DNA of 64,000 bases from Plasmopara viticola (GCA_001695595.3 MBPM02000016.1:434001-498000), one strand, 5' to 3'; positions 32,901-45,056 are shown, counted from the stretch's first letter. Made by a program: numbers and translations. The notes: generated from the sequence alone by a model not told the origin.

Positions 32901-35270
32901 CAGGAGCTACTTGCTTGCTTGCTGTCTAGTCTAAGCGAAGATCTGAACCGCGTTGTCAAGAAACCGTACACGGAGCAACCTGATAGCGATGGACGGCCCG
33001 ACGCGTTAGTAGCCGAAGAGTGGTGGCAAAATCATCAAAAACGTGAATTTTCCGTGATTGTTGCGCTGTGCACTGGTCAGTATAAGAGTTTGTTGGAGTG
33101 CTCGATGTGCAAGTATGAATCAGCGCGCTTTGAGCCATTTACCTTTTTGCAGCTCTCGCTACCTGAGAGCAACTCGCGGTCGATTGTGCTGTTGATCATC
33201 TTTCGCGTCGATCGTGTCCCTTTGCGCTTTTCCGTGCGAGTACGGAATAATGATTTGGTGAAAGCGGTAAAAGAGCAGGTGGTGATTTTTTTGAAAAAGG
33301 AAGAGCGAGAAGAGTCGAACGAGGAATTCGAGAAAAGCCAGTGTGAGCCCTTGAACGCAGACGACTTGGCGGAAGTGGTGATCGCGCGGACATCGAATTT
33401 GCACACTGTTGAGAAGGTTTTAGACGATAAATTACCGCTGACCCAGATCCATGAAAACGACGAGCTTACAGCTTTTCAGCTGGACCATGAAAGAGATATG
33501 GTTTTCCCGCCGTCAGGTTCGCAGACACCGGAAGATTTTTCTGTTGCTTTGCACGACGCTGTTCTCTCGGACACTGTCGACAAGGAAACAAGCACCTGTG
33601 CTTCAAGTAGGACGACCTTCACAAGGGATGGAAGAAGGGAGCTAGTCGACGGTATATTGGTTGATAGCAAAAAAGTATGTGATGTCAATGGAACTGCTAA
33701 AAACGTGTCTTTGGCGACAAAACGTGAATCGTACGATGAAAGTGAGGAGGAAGACGAAGACAATGTGCTGCCATTGGGAGCGTCAGTCTTTGTCCGTATC
33801 GACAAAACAAAAGATACGGTAGCTGCTCGTGTGATTGGAAGTAGCGCCACTTTGGGTACTGTAAACGTGGCATACCCTTCAGGCGTTCGACGGCACCATG
33901 TTCCCTTACCGAAGATAATCAAGCGTCAACAAAGCGATGCATTTATCTTCCTTGTGCACCGGCGAGTAGAGCGATCAACGGACAGCTTTACGAATGCTCA
34001 CATCACTCGGCTCTTTGGTACCCCGTTACTCATTCGGGTCTCCTTACGCGACACGTCAACTTATATTCTCTATCGACTTATTTGGAACCGACTTCGGCGC
34101 ATTTTTAATTGGCAAGAGCCTCCTCTTCCATCCGAAATTGATGGCAGGAGCCTAAGTCGCAAGCGCAAGCGGGCGAATACGTCAACGCTAGCGCTTGGAG
34201 AGCACCTCGTGTGGACCAAATTTGGGTTTACCTTGCGGCTTGTTACGTCAAATGGGATTGGATGCTCTCGCTGTGACTGGCTCGATGGATGTTTGGGATG
34301 CGTGCTTCTTCCTTCTTCCCAAACAGTGATCCCACTTGCAGCCGAAGAAACTGTGGCCATTGATTGGGATATTCGCACTTTGAAAGAAGAGTATGACCCG
34401 ATTCAAGCGAGCAAGATAAACTTTGATGCGTCTGTCCAGCAGCATCAGAAGCAGGATAACCAGCCTTTGAATTTGACACACTGCATGGAAATATTTACAG
34501 CGAAGGAAACGATCCCAGAAGCTTATTGTGGCCACTGCAAGACGTTGCGCCCTGCTACGAAAAAGATGGATCTCTGGCGCTTGCCACCGCTGTTGGTCAT
34601 TCAACTAAAACGCTTTTGCTTTACCCAAGTTTCGCGTCGGAAGTTGCACCATCTCGTGGACTTTCCGCTTCGAGGGTTGCAATTCGGTGACTTTGTCGCT
34701 CGCAAGCGTGAGCCACGCGGCCGACTCTCTGGTCTTGAATACTGGTTGTTCTTGGGTGGCAAGCTCAAGGTAGATACAAAAATTCGGAAGGAAGAGCCCA
34801 CGCCCAGCAGTGGCAATCATAACCAAACCAAGGGCGGATCACCACGTCGCGTATTATCGTCGGCGTTAGATGCCCCAGCTGCGGCTACAGCTGCCGTTCG
34901 TGGTGACGACGGTTTCCTTTACGATCTGTACGCGGTTGTAAATCATGTGGGTGCGCTGGGAGGAGGACATTACTTTGCCTACGTTTTAAGCGACCACGAT
35001 GGCCGATGGAAGTGTTTTAACGACCATCAATGCAAAGACATTGACGAAAAGGAAGTCGTGTCCTCAATGGCGTACATTTTATTTTATCGCCGACGGGACG
35101 TTGCCAACGCGTCGATTGAGCAGCTCTTTCCGCCTCTCCCCGCGGATGCAACGGGCAATGGAGCTAGCACCGAAGAAGAAGCTGCTAACGATAAAGTGCA
35201 AGTCGAGGAATTGCTGCAACAATCCAAGTTAAACTCCGCAGGGAACGGCAGCACGTGCTTTATTAGTTAA
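29953..35270 (+). CDS. USP32-like ubiquitin-specific protease (EF-hand/DUSP/USP)
   Basis: A 1674-residue cysteine protease that removes ubiquitin. Predicted exons: 29953-31113, 31199-31408, 31489-31782, 31845-32448 and 32515-35270. Degenerate EF-hand-like loops lie in exon 1 (DLNTDNVVSREQ among them), then a DUSP domain over exons 2-4 (WNLVGAEWWRKW, VLFTWYSGGPD), then the USP core: Cys box GLDNLGNTCYMSS with catalytic Cys802, QQD-like box SDQHDAQELL, and His box GALGGGHYFAY with His1575 and Asn/Asp near 1592. The order EF-hand, DUSP, USP and the size match animal USP32 (about 1600 residues). It ends in CFIS, a CaaX prenylation signal, as USP32 does. The start at 29953 has a strong context (GCCATGG) and gives MGSVMS, an N-myristoylation consensus. 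The ATG at 29917 lies inside the initiator. Confidence 0.85.
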
Positions 35271-35529
35271 AGTAGCAAACGACCCGAAAAAAAGTTGGGG
35301 TGAATGAGCGGTTAACATGGTGATGGAAAATCTGGTGATCTTCTCGACGGTTCTCGCTTGATGTCGTCATTGACACTGTGATGATATGATGCCACGTACT
35401 CGCTGGATCCCCTTCGCGTGTCATTATGAAGCTAATACATAGATCCGACGGTTCCGCACATCCCAGGTCTTTGCCTCTCGTCCCTGATATCCGAAAGATC
35501 TTGACTTTCACTTTACAAGGTGGAACCAC

Positions 35530-35545
35530 TACTCATTTCACCATG
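35530..35545 (+). promoter_or_regulatory. Initiator-like site overlapping a start codon
   Basis: The ACTCATTTCACCATGG stretch fits the oomycete initiator at most positions and runs into the ATG at 35543. If used, the mRNA leader would be only about ten bases. It may also be chance. Confidence 0.3.
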
Positions 35546-36832
35546 GAGTACCTCTATTCCTCAGCGAACTCAAGTAACCACGAGAGTCTTCCGTTGGAAG
35601 CGTTGCAACGTGCTTATGACGAAAGTGAAGCTCGGATCAACTCCCCAGAGGCGCCGCACGCTAGCGAACACCAGGAGAGTGAATTTGCTGATACGAGCCA
35701 GAAAACGCGCAAGAAGCAAAAGGTGGACTTGAGCGACTACCAAGCTCAGATTGAAGCCTTGCAGCAAGAAATTGCGGAATTGAGGGATCGATTGGCCTCT
35801 CCACAGCATGAATCTTCAAGTTTGGCCCGCGAGCTCGGCAAAATCTGTTTTGAAACCAAACAGACTGCGGCCACTATGAAACGCAAATTAGCCGAGCATG
35901 CGCATTGGTTACAGCGAGTCAGTAGCTTAATGGAGACAGCACCGCTGCTGGACTTTGCTGTACCGCCACACGATGGGAAAGATAAGGACGTGAGCTTGCA
36001 ATGCAGTCTGGCTGCTCTGGACGAGGGACGCGGCGAGGCGAAGCAACATCCACATGCTCGCTTGATACTGGATGAACGGCTGCGTTCGGCTGTGACATTG
36101 TGCCAACTCAATGCTTCAAAGCTCTTGCAGGACGTCGTTGAGCAAGTACCTTTGTTCCAGCAGTCGTTAGAATTTGAGTCGCATGGATGGAAAATTACGA
36201 CGGGGACGTTGCTCAACGACCACATTGGCTTTAGTTGCCACCGCGTGCTTCCCCCTGTTATGACGTGCAAGGCGAAAGAGGTGGCCATGGCATTGTGGAA
36301 TTCGGTCGAGCGGGACGAAATTTTCCGTACCTTTGTGCCTTTCGTCCAAGATTCGACCATCACGTATCAGGAGACGGACTGCTCTCTCACGTGCCGAGTG
36401 TTAATGTTGTCTCAAGAGATGCCTCAACAAGCAGTAGGAACGGTCGAGACGATCAGCTCGACGCAAGGCGACGAGGGCCCGTGGCAAATTTCAATGGAGG
36501 CAGTGCACGATCATTACCTGTGCACCTTTGTAGCGGATGCATCCGGTGACTCGGTCATGCCAAATACGTGTCCTCCTGTAAAGCTCGATCTTGGCCTGCA
36601 AATGAGCAAACTCAACATGCACAATAAGTTTTTACTGGGGGCTCAAGTGACCAAGACGAAGGAGGGCGTCGACATATTGATTGCAGGGTCTGCGCACTTT
36701 GATCTCCCGTGCTACCTGGAGCCAACGCTCGACCTGCTCCAGCACTTTGTATCGCACTTGCCTGTGTACGAGGATCTTCATTTGACGGCCCTGGTTGATT
36801 GCCACGACAAACCCGAATTGGATGCTTTTTAG
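35543..36832 (+). CDS. Coiled-coil protein of unknown function
   Basis: A 429-residue single-exon protein. I chose the ATG at 35543 because of its strong context (CACCATGG); an in-frame ATG at 35426 would add 39 residues. A basic patch (KTRKKQKVD) precedes a heptad-like coiled coil, roughly residues 65-115. This layout resembles a leucine-zipper factor, but the NxxAxxCR bZIP signature is absent. The C-terminal about 250 residues look like a folded alpha/beta domain, perhaps START-like as in some oomycete proteins with a basic coiled-coil N-terminus. I cannot assign a function. It follows the USP32-like gene by 270 bp on the same strand and is convergent with the next gene, 37 bp between stops. 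Confidence 0.75.
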   Translation: MEYLYSSANSSNHESLPLEALQRAYDESEARINSPEAPHASEHQESEFADTSQKTRKKQKVDLSDYQAQIEALQQEIAELRDRLASPQHESSSLARELGKICFETKQTAATMKRKLAEHAHWLQRVSSLMETAPLLDFAVPPHDGKDKDVSLQCSLAALDEGRGEAKQHPHARLILDERLRSAVTLCQLNASKLLQDVVEQVPLFQQSLEFESHGWKITTGTLLNDHIGFSCHRVLPPVMTCKAKEVAMALWNSVERDEIFRTFVPFVQDSTITYQETDCSLTCRVLMLSQEMPQQAVGTVETISSTQGDEGPWQISMEAVHDHYLCTFVADASGDSVMPNTCPPVKLDLGLQMSKLNMHNKFLLGAQVTKTKEGVDILIAGSAHFDLPCYLEPTLDLLQHFVSHLPVYEDLHLTALVDCHDKPELDAF

Positions 36833-36869
36833 ATCAATTGCTACACAAAAAACTTTTTTTCTATTGGAT

Positions 36870-39800
36870 TCAGTCTGTCTCGGACCGCCATTTGCCTGTG
36901 CGATTTCTCAACTCGTTTGCGTTTTCTTTGCTCTTACAAACGTTGGCAGGCGCACTCTGCGTAGTTGGAGAAACGAAGGGCGCAATCATTGTCTTAGTCG
37001 ATTCGGCCAACGATTGGGAAAGCCACGCCAGAATGACGTGCATGATATCGTCGTGCAACTCGCTTAAGTCGACGAGCTCTTTGGCTAGGATCTCAAACAG
37101 CGTGCATTGCCCAGCTGCAAAAGCCGTATCGTGGGCAGTTGCATTCGGCACAAAGGACTGGATACATGAAGCACGCGACTACGTCAGTGCCTTACTGATG
37201 AGTATGGTAGAAGACATTACCTCTTTTCCAAAGCAGTCCCCACCATGAAGCTTGACAGAAGTTGCAGCACTTGTATCTTTGCTTGTCATTGCTATTGCGC
37301 CATCGATGATAATGTACACACACTCGACCTTGGTACCACTTGAGTAGAGCACGTCGCCGTGGCTCAGCACTATGACACGCGATAGCTGCGCGACCAACGA
37401 GACCTTATCGTCATCGAGATCCCGCAGCAAGTGAGAGGCTTTTAAGTGGATTGACTTTTCAAACGTCGTGTACTCAGCGGGATCTGTCAGTGTAGCCAAT
37501 CGATATGGAGCAGGCGAGCCGGAGCTCGAATTTCTTCTCATTAGCTGTGAATTGCTCGCACTTCGACGTCTGTAGATTGCGCTTGCGAGCAGCGAAGACT
37601 TTTCGCGGGAAGAAGATTGCGCCCGACCAACATTGTAGAGAAAGGATTTGGCTGCCCGATCGACGGAGAGCGCAGCTTTGATGTTGCTTGTGAGCGACTC
37701 GGTCATCTTGAGAATCGGCTGGGTTGTCTTGCTGTCTGAAAGCATTACTTCCGCAGTCAATGAGGATTTTCGATCGCGACGAGGGAGACTTCCAGATTGA
37801 GCAATTGCATGAAGTGGCTGGGAGACAACACAAGATATTCAGACTTTTGACTTGTGTGAAAACATTCTTGTGCCGGTACTTACTTCAAAGTATAAAAGTT
37901 GAAGAGAGGAAGCCACAGCGTTAAACACCCCTCTCGACACTTGTGGAGTCTCCTTGATCAATGCGTCCAGCTCTTCGCGTGATATGCTAAGCAAAACACA
38001 GTCTTCAAGTGCCGTGGCAGAGGAAATGTGAGGTCCAGCGTGAAGAGGATGCTGCAGCAACGCGGCTTGACCCACACACGTGCCAAAACCGAGCACGGCT
38101 AAGATTCGTCGCTCTTTGTGAAGTTGGACTGTACCCGTTGCAACCACATACATGGCTGAAGCTGCAGAACAAAAGGTAAACCTTCTAAAGAAAGAGTTGA
38201 CCGAAAGAAAAGACTTGCTTACCAATGTCGTTTTCGACTGCAAACGTGCTTCCGCGTGGAACAGTCATGGGCTTGAATCGGTGCGAGATCACCTGTAGAA
38301 TGCTGAGTGCACCAACATTTTCAAACAAGGACGAGACACGAAGACAGTTGGCCACCTGCCAATCCAGAGTCAGAACCAATGAAAAGAAAAATGACAGTTT
38401 GCCACTCTACGAACTGCAATTTGCGAAAGCAGCGGAGGTTCACAATCTGCAAGGGTCGAGATGGGCTCGTGTGATAGTCTCTGTGGACTGCTAAACATGG
38501 CGCAACAAGCACATGTCAATGCAAAAGAGTCTGCCTCATTGTACTGGACGCACGCTTTCATACCGATGATACGTTTCGACAAGGAGTTCCTTGGTGACTC
38601 GGTGGTTCAGCAGACTTGGAATGACTTCATTTTGAAACGTTTGTGCGGCCGCATCGCTGAGACGGTTGTCATGGTTGCCAGCAATGTGAAGGAAAAACTG
38701 AAGAGCTAGGGCTGATAGCTCCAGCTCTGTTTCCTGGTGCTTCATGACATCCAGTAAAACAGCGACACCATCTTTTCCGTCAAAGAAGGTTTCGACATCC
38801 TTTGTCATCTAACACACAGTAGAGCATTGGCCTTTACAATTTACTTAATCGATAAGATGTCACTGCTTCTGCACCTGGGAACTTGCCTTGTTCGACGACG
38901 ATTGCGGGAAAAGCAGTGGGAGAACCAGTCCTTTATACGACGAGGGAAGCAAATTCTCCAGTACCTCCTACGATTAAAGTACACGTAAGCTCTCACTTGA
39001 CAAAGCAGAGCAAGCACCAAACCTGAATAGCAGAATGCACTTGGCTGGAATTCGACCGCAAGCCTTCCAGAATCACTGCGACGTTAAATTCTTTTGGAAA
39101 TCCCGTCGACAATAGTTTGAGCAGTAGACGGAGAGTATCCTTTAGACTGTGTTCAATGTGTTGTAACAACAGAGGAGACGTTTCCTCGATCAGCGTAGCT
39201 GTGCGTGGACAGATCTCCGAGAAGAGCTCTAGAACATGACGCATGATATGAGCTTCCCGAATCTTTATACTCAGCGCGTGGTGGATGGGGTCCATTAAAT
39301 GCGACAATGAATTGAGAGTCTTTTCATCCGTGGATGCAGTCTACAAAGTCACATTTAAATAGAGTAAAGAATAAAAAACTTGCGATACCGTGTTCCTTCC
39401 TTACCAGCAACAGAAGCGCGTCCACAATCGATTCTTCCATGATTATGTCTTTGCCAACGAGATGATGCAAAATAAACGTATTGTTTGCACTCTTGTTCAC
39501 AGCTTCTTGCGGTGGATTAAGAAGCGTCTCCACCAAATGCAGCAAGAAATCCAACTTGTCTTCGAACGGGAAATCGTTTAAAGTCAGCAGTTTAAGCGCG
39601 CCTACGAGGCTCTCTCGTTTGCTGCAAGTTTGGCCTGAAAGAAGCACGTGATTGCTGCCTCCTTGAGTAGGCAGCCTCAGTACTTCTTCCGTGTACTGGC
39701 AAAGTGGTTCCCACAGGGCAGCAGGTTCAAACCTTTTCAATGCTGCGACGATCTGTGAGCGGATCGTGGAATTGAAAAGATGCTTCATTAAAGCAGGAAT

Positions 39801-42157
39801 GAGCATGCGCGAGTTGCGTGAACTGTTTAAGCAGCACTCTACCGCGGCTTGAACAATTTGAGTCGACGGGTGGTGGAGTAAGTAGACGAGAAACCCGTCA
39901 CCCAGTAGCTCTGGCAGCTCCTTGCCTACGATTTTTAGACCCACAACGCGTGCTTCTAGACTCTACAAGGCAGCGAAAGTGTGAGCTGTGTGTGATTTGA
40001 TTTAGTACGTTCGAAATCAAACCTTTTCCTCGTGGAGTAATCGCTGTAGGATCACGTTTGCGTCTTCATCCATCCAGTCCGACAGCCGCAAAATTGCAAC
40101 TGCCGCGCACACCACAATAGACTGATCTTCGTTGTCACTATACAGCAGTTTATGGAGCATTTCCAAGCATTGGTTCGCATGCTGGTGAAACTTTTCATAA
40201 CCACACGCTAATATCGCCGCAAGTCGTAGCTGGCGGGGCATTGCAGCAGACTTGTCCTTGACAAGCACCATCAAATCCATCGTGTTGAAAATTGCAGAGG
40301 GATACGTGCCGGCATCAGGAAGCAAGTACGATTCTTGAGCATGAAGGACAAAGGCTCGCTTTGCTTCCGTGTGAAGAGTTAACAAGCGAAGTTTTGTATG
40401 CATTTTGGAAAGAGGGACCGCGTGATCACTCGTTTTGTAAAATAACGCCCGAAGTTCCTGGAAGAGAGCACATTAGCAATTGACCAGAGAGACGCGACCT
40501 GTCTCGACCTACCTGGGAAAAGAGGCCAATATGTTCGTGCGATAAGGAGCTTAGGACGAAATTGGCTTGAGTTTGCTCCCCATTGACCAGCGTTTCCTTC
40601 ACCAATCGAATCTGTCTCGACGTCATTCATTAATAAATTACTAATAGTGGATTCCGTTGCAGCCTTCTTCATTACCTGGTCGGGTGTAAAGTCGATAATG
40701 GGCGAAGTCAAATCCAAATAACCTTGTTTCAAAGAGGCATAGAACTCGCAAGCATAGGCTTTTCTAGCTGCCAATGCGTCAGCAAACCAGACAGCAGACG
40801 CTACGATCATAATCACGCTACAAGAGCCAAAAGCTCAGATAGACTAAAGTTTCGATATCGCAAGAACAAAGACAAACCTCGACAAGGACACTTTGAAGAA
40901 TTGAGTAATGAAAGCGGCAGTTAAAATCATTGACAGCACTGCGCCGAAGATTCTTGACATTGAACGAAATGGGCCGCAGACAAAATTTTGAAACCGACTT
41001 CGATCCTTTTCGTTAAAAGGCAGCCACAGCAACTGCCTTGCCGGGTTGAAAATGGCTTGCGACACGGCATTGTAGAGCGCTCGCGTGACAATGAGCGAGA
41101 GCACAGACTATCAAAGGATCAAGCCAAAGAACCTTAGAATACAAAGCTTCGACTGCTTTTTTTTCATCAAAAATGTACCTACATTAGCCACAAAAGTGGA
41201 GGCTCCGAAGAAAAAAATGGTCACTGGGAGCATCGCAATGCCATACATGACGCCAAAACGGGTGAAAAAGGGTCCAGAGAGCAACTGCATTGGAATCATC
41301 AGAAAACTTTGCATGCCATTAATCAAAGACAGCGACGCCTTGACTTGTTCCTCTTGTAGTTGTGACATGAGTGACAGGGTTGTATTATCCACCAAAACAC
41401 GCATGACGGTGGCCAACATGTCGAAGAAGCAAATGTGTTTCAAGTACGTCCTGGCCTGGATGTCTTGAAAAATCGACGTCCACGATGAGGAATCGGCATC
41501 TTTTGCCGAATTTGCCTTGTGTTGACCTCGGAGCGTTTGCACATGGATAGCACTGGAGTTTGAAATGGGAGGCGTCAAGTGCTCGACGGAAATGAAGAGC
41601 ACTCCAGCAATGAAAAAGAGGATCCCAGCAGATACGACCAGATTGAATTCGGTCGGGAATTGATGACTTTCAAGAAATGGGAGGACCACAAAACTCGTCA
41701 ATAGACTGCCAAAAGTGGACCCAAAGGTAATGACGCCAAAAAACTTTTTCGAAGCGGCGACATCAAAGACTTTGGCACATAAATCCCAGAATTGCTGGGT
41801 CAGTAATTGAGCTTGTACTTCAAGCCACAAGTAGAGGAGGACAGATGTTGCACGAGCGAGGAGGGGTGCGGCTACGGAGAGGAGAGTTAAAAGAAGGAGC
41901 CCGGCTCCAAGCACTAAGGGGCTACTGGAGTATACAATGTTGGGACGCGCCTTCAACTTGTCGAGAAGCTGCGTGGCCAACGTCAGGGCATAGGCCGTGC
42001 TCAAAGACAGTGTTAGCGTGAGCGTGGCCACACTAGAGACAGCATAGTAACGCAAAAAAATGGCATCTCGCGAGATGGCCCCAAGCACGGCGGCACAGCA
42101 CTGTAGCGTCCAGAGCGCACAGAAGAAGCCCACGCGCAACAGCAATTCCGAGGACAT
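36870..42157 (-). CDS. NTT-like transporter fused to helical repeats and two cNMP-binding-like domains
   Basis: About 1488 residues from 14 predicted exons, with introns of 55-75 bp. Exons: 42157-41183, 41107-40878, 40817-40676, 40611-40513, 40457-40023, 39962-39405, 39340-39023, 38967-38875, 38808-38564, 38490-38415, 38355-38223, 38161-37884, 37817-37221 and 37157-36870. Phases agree across every junction. Residues 1-about 450 are a multi-pass domain like the ADP/ATP (NTT/Tlc, MFS-related) transporters, with KVFDVAASKKFFGVITFGS and FNPARQLLWLPFN as recognisable motifs. Residues about 480-1050 are HEAT/ARM-like helices. Residues about 1060-1190 and 1300-1470 resemble cyclic-nucleotide-binding folds, but the phosphate-binding Arg is not evident in either. 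Similar fusions occur in bacteria. Solute and ligand are unknown. Confidence 0.7.
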
Positions 42158-42946
42158 GACTGTCTGGTAGATTAAACAGTAAAATACAGACCAATTATTG
42201 CGTTCATTCTGTATCCTTTCGTATTATTAAAAAAATATATGATTTAAATTTTAGTATATTTTATGACACGCAATACAACAAGCATGTGGCGCGAAGCAGT
42301 GATTCTTAGTGATGTGTTATTCGTCAAGCTGTATAAAGCTTCACGGCAGTTTTGCGTTGAAGCTATTGAAAGGATTTGGCTCCTTTTCCCATCTAGCTTT
42401 ACATGAGAAGGCGTCTCGTAAGGTTGAACGTGGAGTTAAGCTTGATATTAGGAGGTATGAGATAAAGAAATGCTACAAGCTGCTTCCAGATTGATTTTGG
42501 GTTATCATGAACGCTCACTTTCATTAAAATACGATTTTTTGCGCAGCATAAGGCTGGGTGCGGCAGTGACAGCTTTTGCGATAGCGTTTGGAGCCCCTCA
42601 AGCATAAATTGCCGCTGGAGGCGGCTGATAAATTTTGCCAGGCGTTAATCTGCACGACTTTGACCGTGATGTAGAGAATAAAAGGTGGTCATATTTCGGT
42701 AACAGATGTTGATAAAAGTTGCTAAGTGCACCAGAGTTTACAAGTCAACTCAAATTAGTTTGCGATGACGTCGAGCAACGCTATGGTATTGGTCTAATTA
42801 AAAAGCAGTCGGCAAAAGGCGCTTCAAAAAGAAAGCGTGGATACGTTTTGAACGTCGTAGACGAAGATTTTGATAACCTCTTTCACATACAACCTGTTAT
42901 AAGACAGAAATTGAAACAATTTCCAGAATACATAGAAGATTTTAAT
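42158..42946. other. Spacer with one unassigned short open frame
   Basis: AT-rich sequence upstream of the transporter-fusion gene. A 78-codon frame at 42719-42955 has a Lys-rich middle but no recognisable domain and runs up to the adjacent transposon, so I do not call it a gene. Confidence 0.5.
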
Positions 42947-42955
42947 TATATTTAA

Positions 42956-43709
42956 GGGAAAATTGCAAACTGTGATATAAATCGAAAGTTCTTGCATAAG
43001 GTGATACAAATGTTTAAAACAGTTCCAAAAAATTCAGCAGTGTCTGATCCCTCGTGTAGAATATGTGGAGAGGTAATTTTCATCAAAGCGTAGCGCTGGG
43101 ATACTGAGAGAACCGCAGAAGACGCCACCAAGTGTCCTACCTGCAGGATTTGTTACACAGGCTGGGCGTCCAAAGAAGAGACGCATTTCGTCTTAAGGTG
43201 AGAGTTCAGGTCGCAGACTCTACAAATGTATCAGATGCGGTAAGGCAGACGGGCACAACAAGACAACATGTCGTGCGCACTCTCCATGACTCTTTGTGGA
43301 GTTGTGCAATCAAGCAGACTTGCAGTAAAAAAGTTCATTCTTGCTCTGTGATACGACATCCCTCAGTATGCTTGGACCGCTGTGATATTTGGTTGTGGAC
43401 ACAACGCACTGACACGTCATTGCACTCATCGAATCGCTATCAGAAGGGCACCCGACTTCTAGTACTTATCATGCTGGTGGTCAATATGATCACACTGAAA
43501 GCCAGCTGGTCGCTTTCACAATTCTAGGGGCACCGGCTGTATCGACTGTGAGCTAGACACTCTTTGTAGCCATCACTTTGCAGCCATGTGAACCAAACCT
43601 CGTATTTTACATGAGGGATCAGACACTGCTGAATTTTTGGAACTGTTTTAAACATTTGTATCACCTTATGCGAGAACTTTTAATTTGTATCACATTTTAC
43701 AATTTTCCC
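42956..43709 (+). mobile_element. Short MULE derivative with long TIRs and 9-bp TSD
   Basis: A 754-bp element. Its inverted repeats, about 42956-43065 and 43600-43709, are about 110 bp long, nearly identical, and start GGGAAAATTG. They are flanked by TATATTTAA (42947-42955) and TATGTTTAA (43710-43718), a 9-bp target duplication with one mismatch. Long TIRs with a 9-bp duplication are the hallmark of Mutator-like elements. Inside is the decayed tail of a MULE transposase. The element cannot encode its own transposase. Confidence 0.8.
43150..43290 (+). pseudogene. Remnant of MULE transposase C-terminus
   Basis: In one frame this reads GRPKKRRISS, then a TAA stop, then a CCHC zinc knuckle (YKCIRCGKADGHNKTTCRA, about 43221-43277) and a final stop. 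A basic GRPKKRR stretch before such a knuckle is the usual end of MULE transposases and parallels the knuckle of the relic at 20.9 kb. Only about 45 codons survive. Confidence 0.65.
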
Positions 43710-43718
43710 TATGTTTAA

Positions 43719-45056
43719 CCGTAGGAGCAATTTTAGATGAAAGGAGTATTTTACAGGGTATATACCCATAATGCCGATTTTATCTGATACAAATATACTA
43801 GTGTGTACATAGCGAATATCGAATTGCCGACCAATACACACATGTATAACAAACAGATTTATCCATGACACCGTAGATTTGATGGTAGCTTCACGGTCAT
43901 TCGTGATTGGCTCATTGACACGAGGAGATACGTGGTCACAGCTTAAATAATGTCTTCTTACGAGCTATATCGTCGTGTGAGACAAGAGTGTAAAAAACAT
44001 CATCTTGATAGACGGCCTTGTTTTCCGAGGGAAAGTTTTGACTTGACCACTCCATTCTGAGTCGTCAAATGTCACTTTTGAACATGAATTCTTAAGCAAT
44101 ACATTTACCATTGATGTATATATATTGCATATTGCTGGCAAACCGATGACGTGAAATGTTGTGCATCAATTGAAGTATGTTTTTGCTCAAAAATCTCAAT
44201 TATATTTTGTATCAGATGGAAATTAAACGATGTAAAATCAGTTCCTTGAAAATTACTCGTGCGTTTTAATACAGCTGGACTTTCTTATTAAATTCGCAAG
44301 CCGTCACATATTTTCCTTTGTTTTATTTCATTTTTCCGTCGTAGTAGCGCGCACCTTAATCTTTGTATCATTTTGATAAAAGGGTGAAATTGTGCTTGAG
44401 ACGTGCGCTTCATTGTGAGGCATACTAACTCCGCTTGCATAAATCAAATGGACCGACCTGAGCATGCTCGGTCAAAAGTCGATAAAATCTCGACAGATGA
44501 AAAAATGTAGCTGGACGCTGTATTAATTTGTGGAAAAGTATTTCATTGAAATTGACACGTAGAGGGTTGCGAAAGCTGAAAAATTCGTGCTAGCTGTCAA
44601 TCCTACGTCAATCCTACTACCTTACCAAATATTGTGCTATCAATAAAGAAACAACGTATGATGTCGATATTGATTCGCACGTTCACCAAGAGCATACTGA
44701 TGATAGTTTTGGCTAAGTAAAGCCTAATATTGTTTCTTTTTTCAAAAAAGCTGAATAAGTATCTACACCTGACAAGGCTTGTCACTCGAACTAAGTGTTG
44801 AAGAATACGAAACCAGTTTGATTGAAGGAGTCTTTGCCTTCAATATTGGCAATTGTCGGCCAATATCGATCATTATTTTTAAGGCTTGTCGAAGTTCAAA
44901 CTGAAATTAAATTAGATAGTATAATAAAAAATACATCGACACGATCGCCAACGGCGACGAATCGATTGTCTACGTAAACAAAACTCTAGCTGTACTTCGA
45001 ACGCGATTCGATAGTCATGAGCGCAATCATTAACGCTAGAACGTATGCAGGAAACA
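43719..45056. other. AT-rich spacer between MULE elements
   Basis: No open frame above about 63 codons and no recognisable motif. Confidence 0.55.

Noticed and set aside
35543..36832. bZIP transcription factor
   Set aside because: Basic patch and coiled coil are present, but the NxxAxxCR signature is missing, so only coiled-coil is claimed.
42719..42955. 78-codon frame as a small gene
   Set aside because: No domain and no clear start context; it ends at the border of a transposon.
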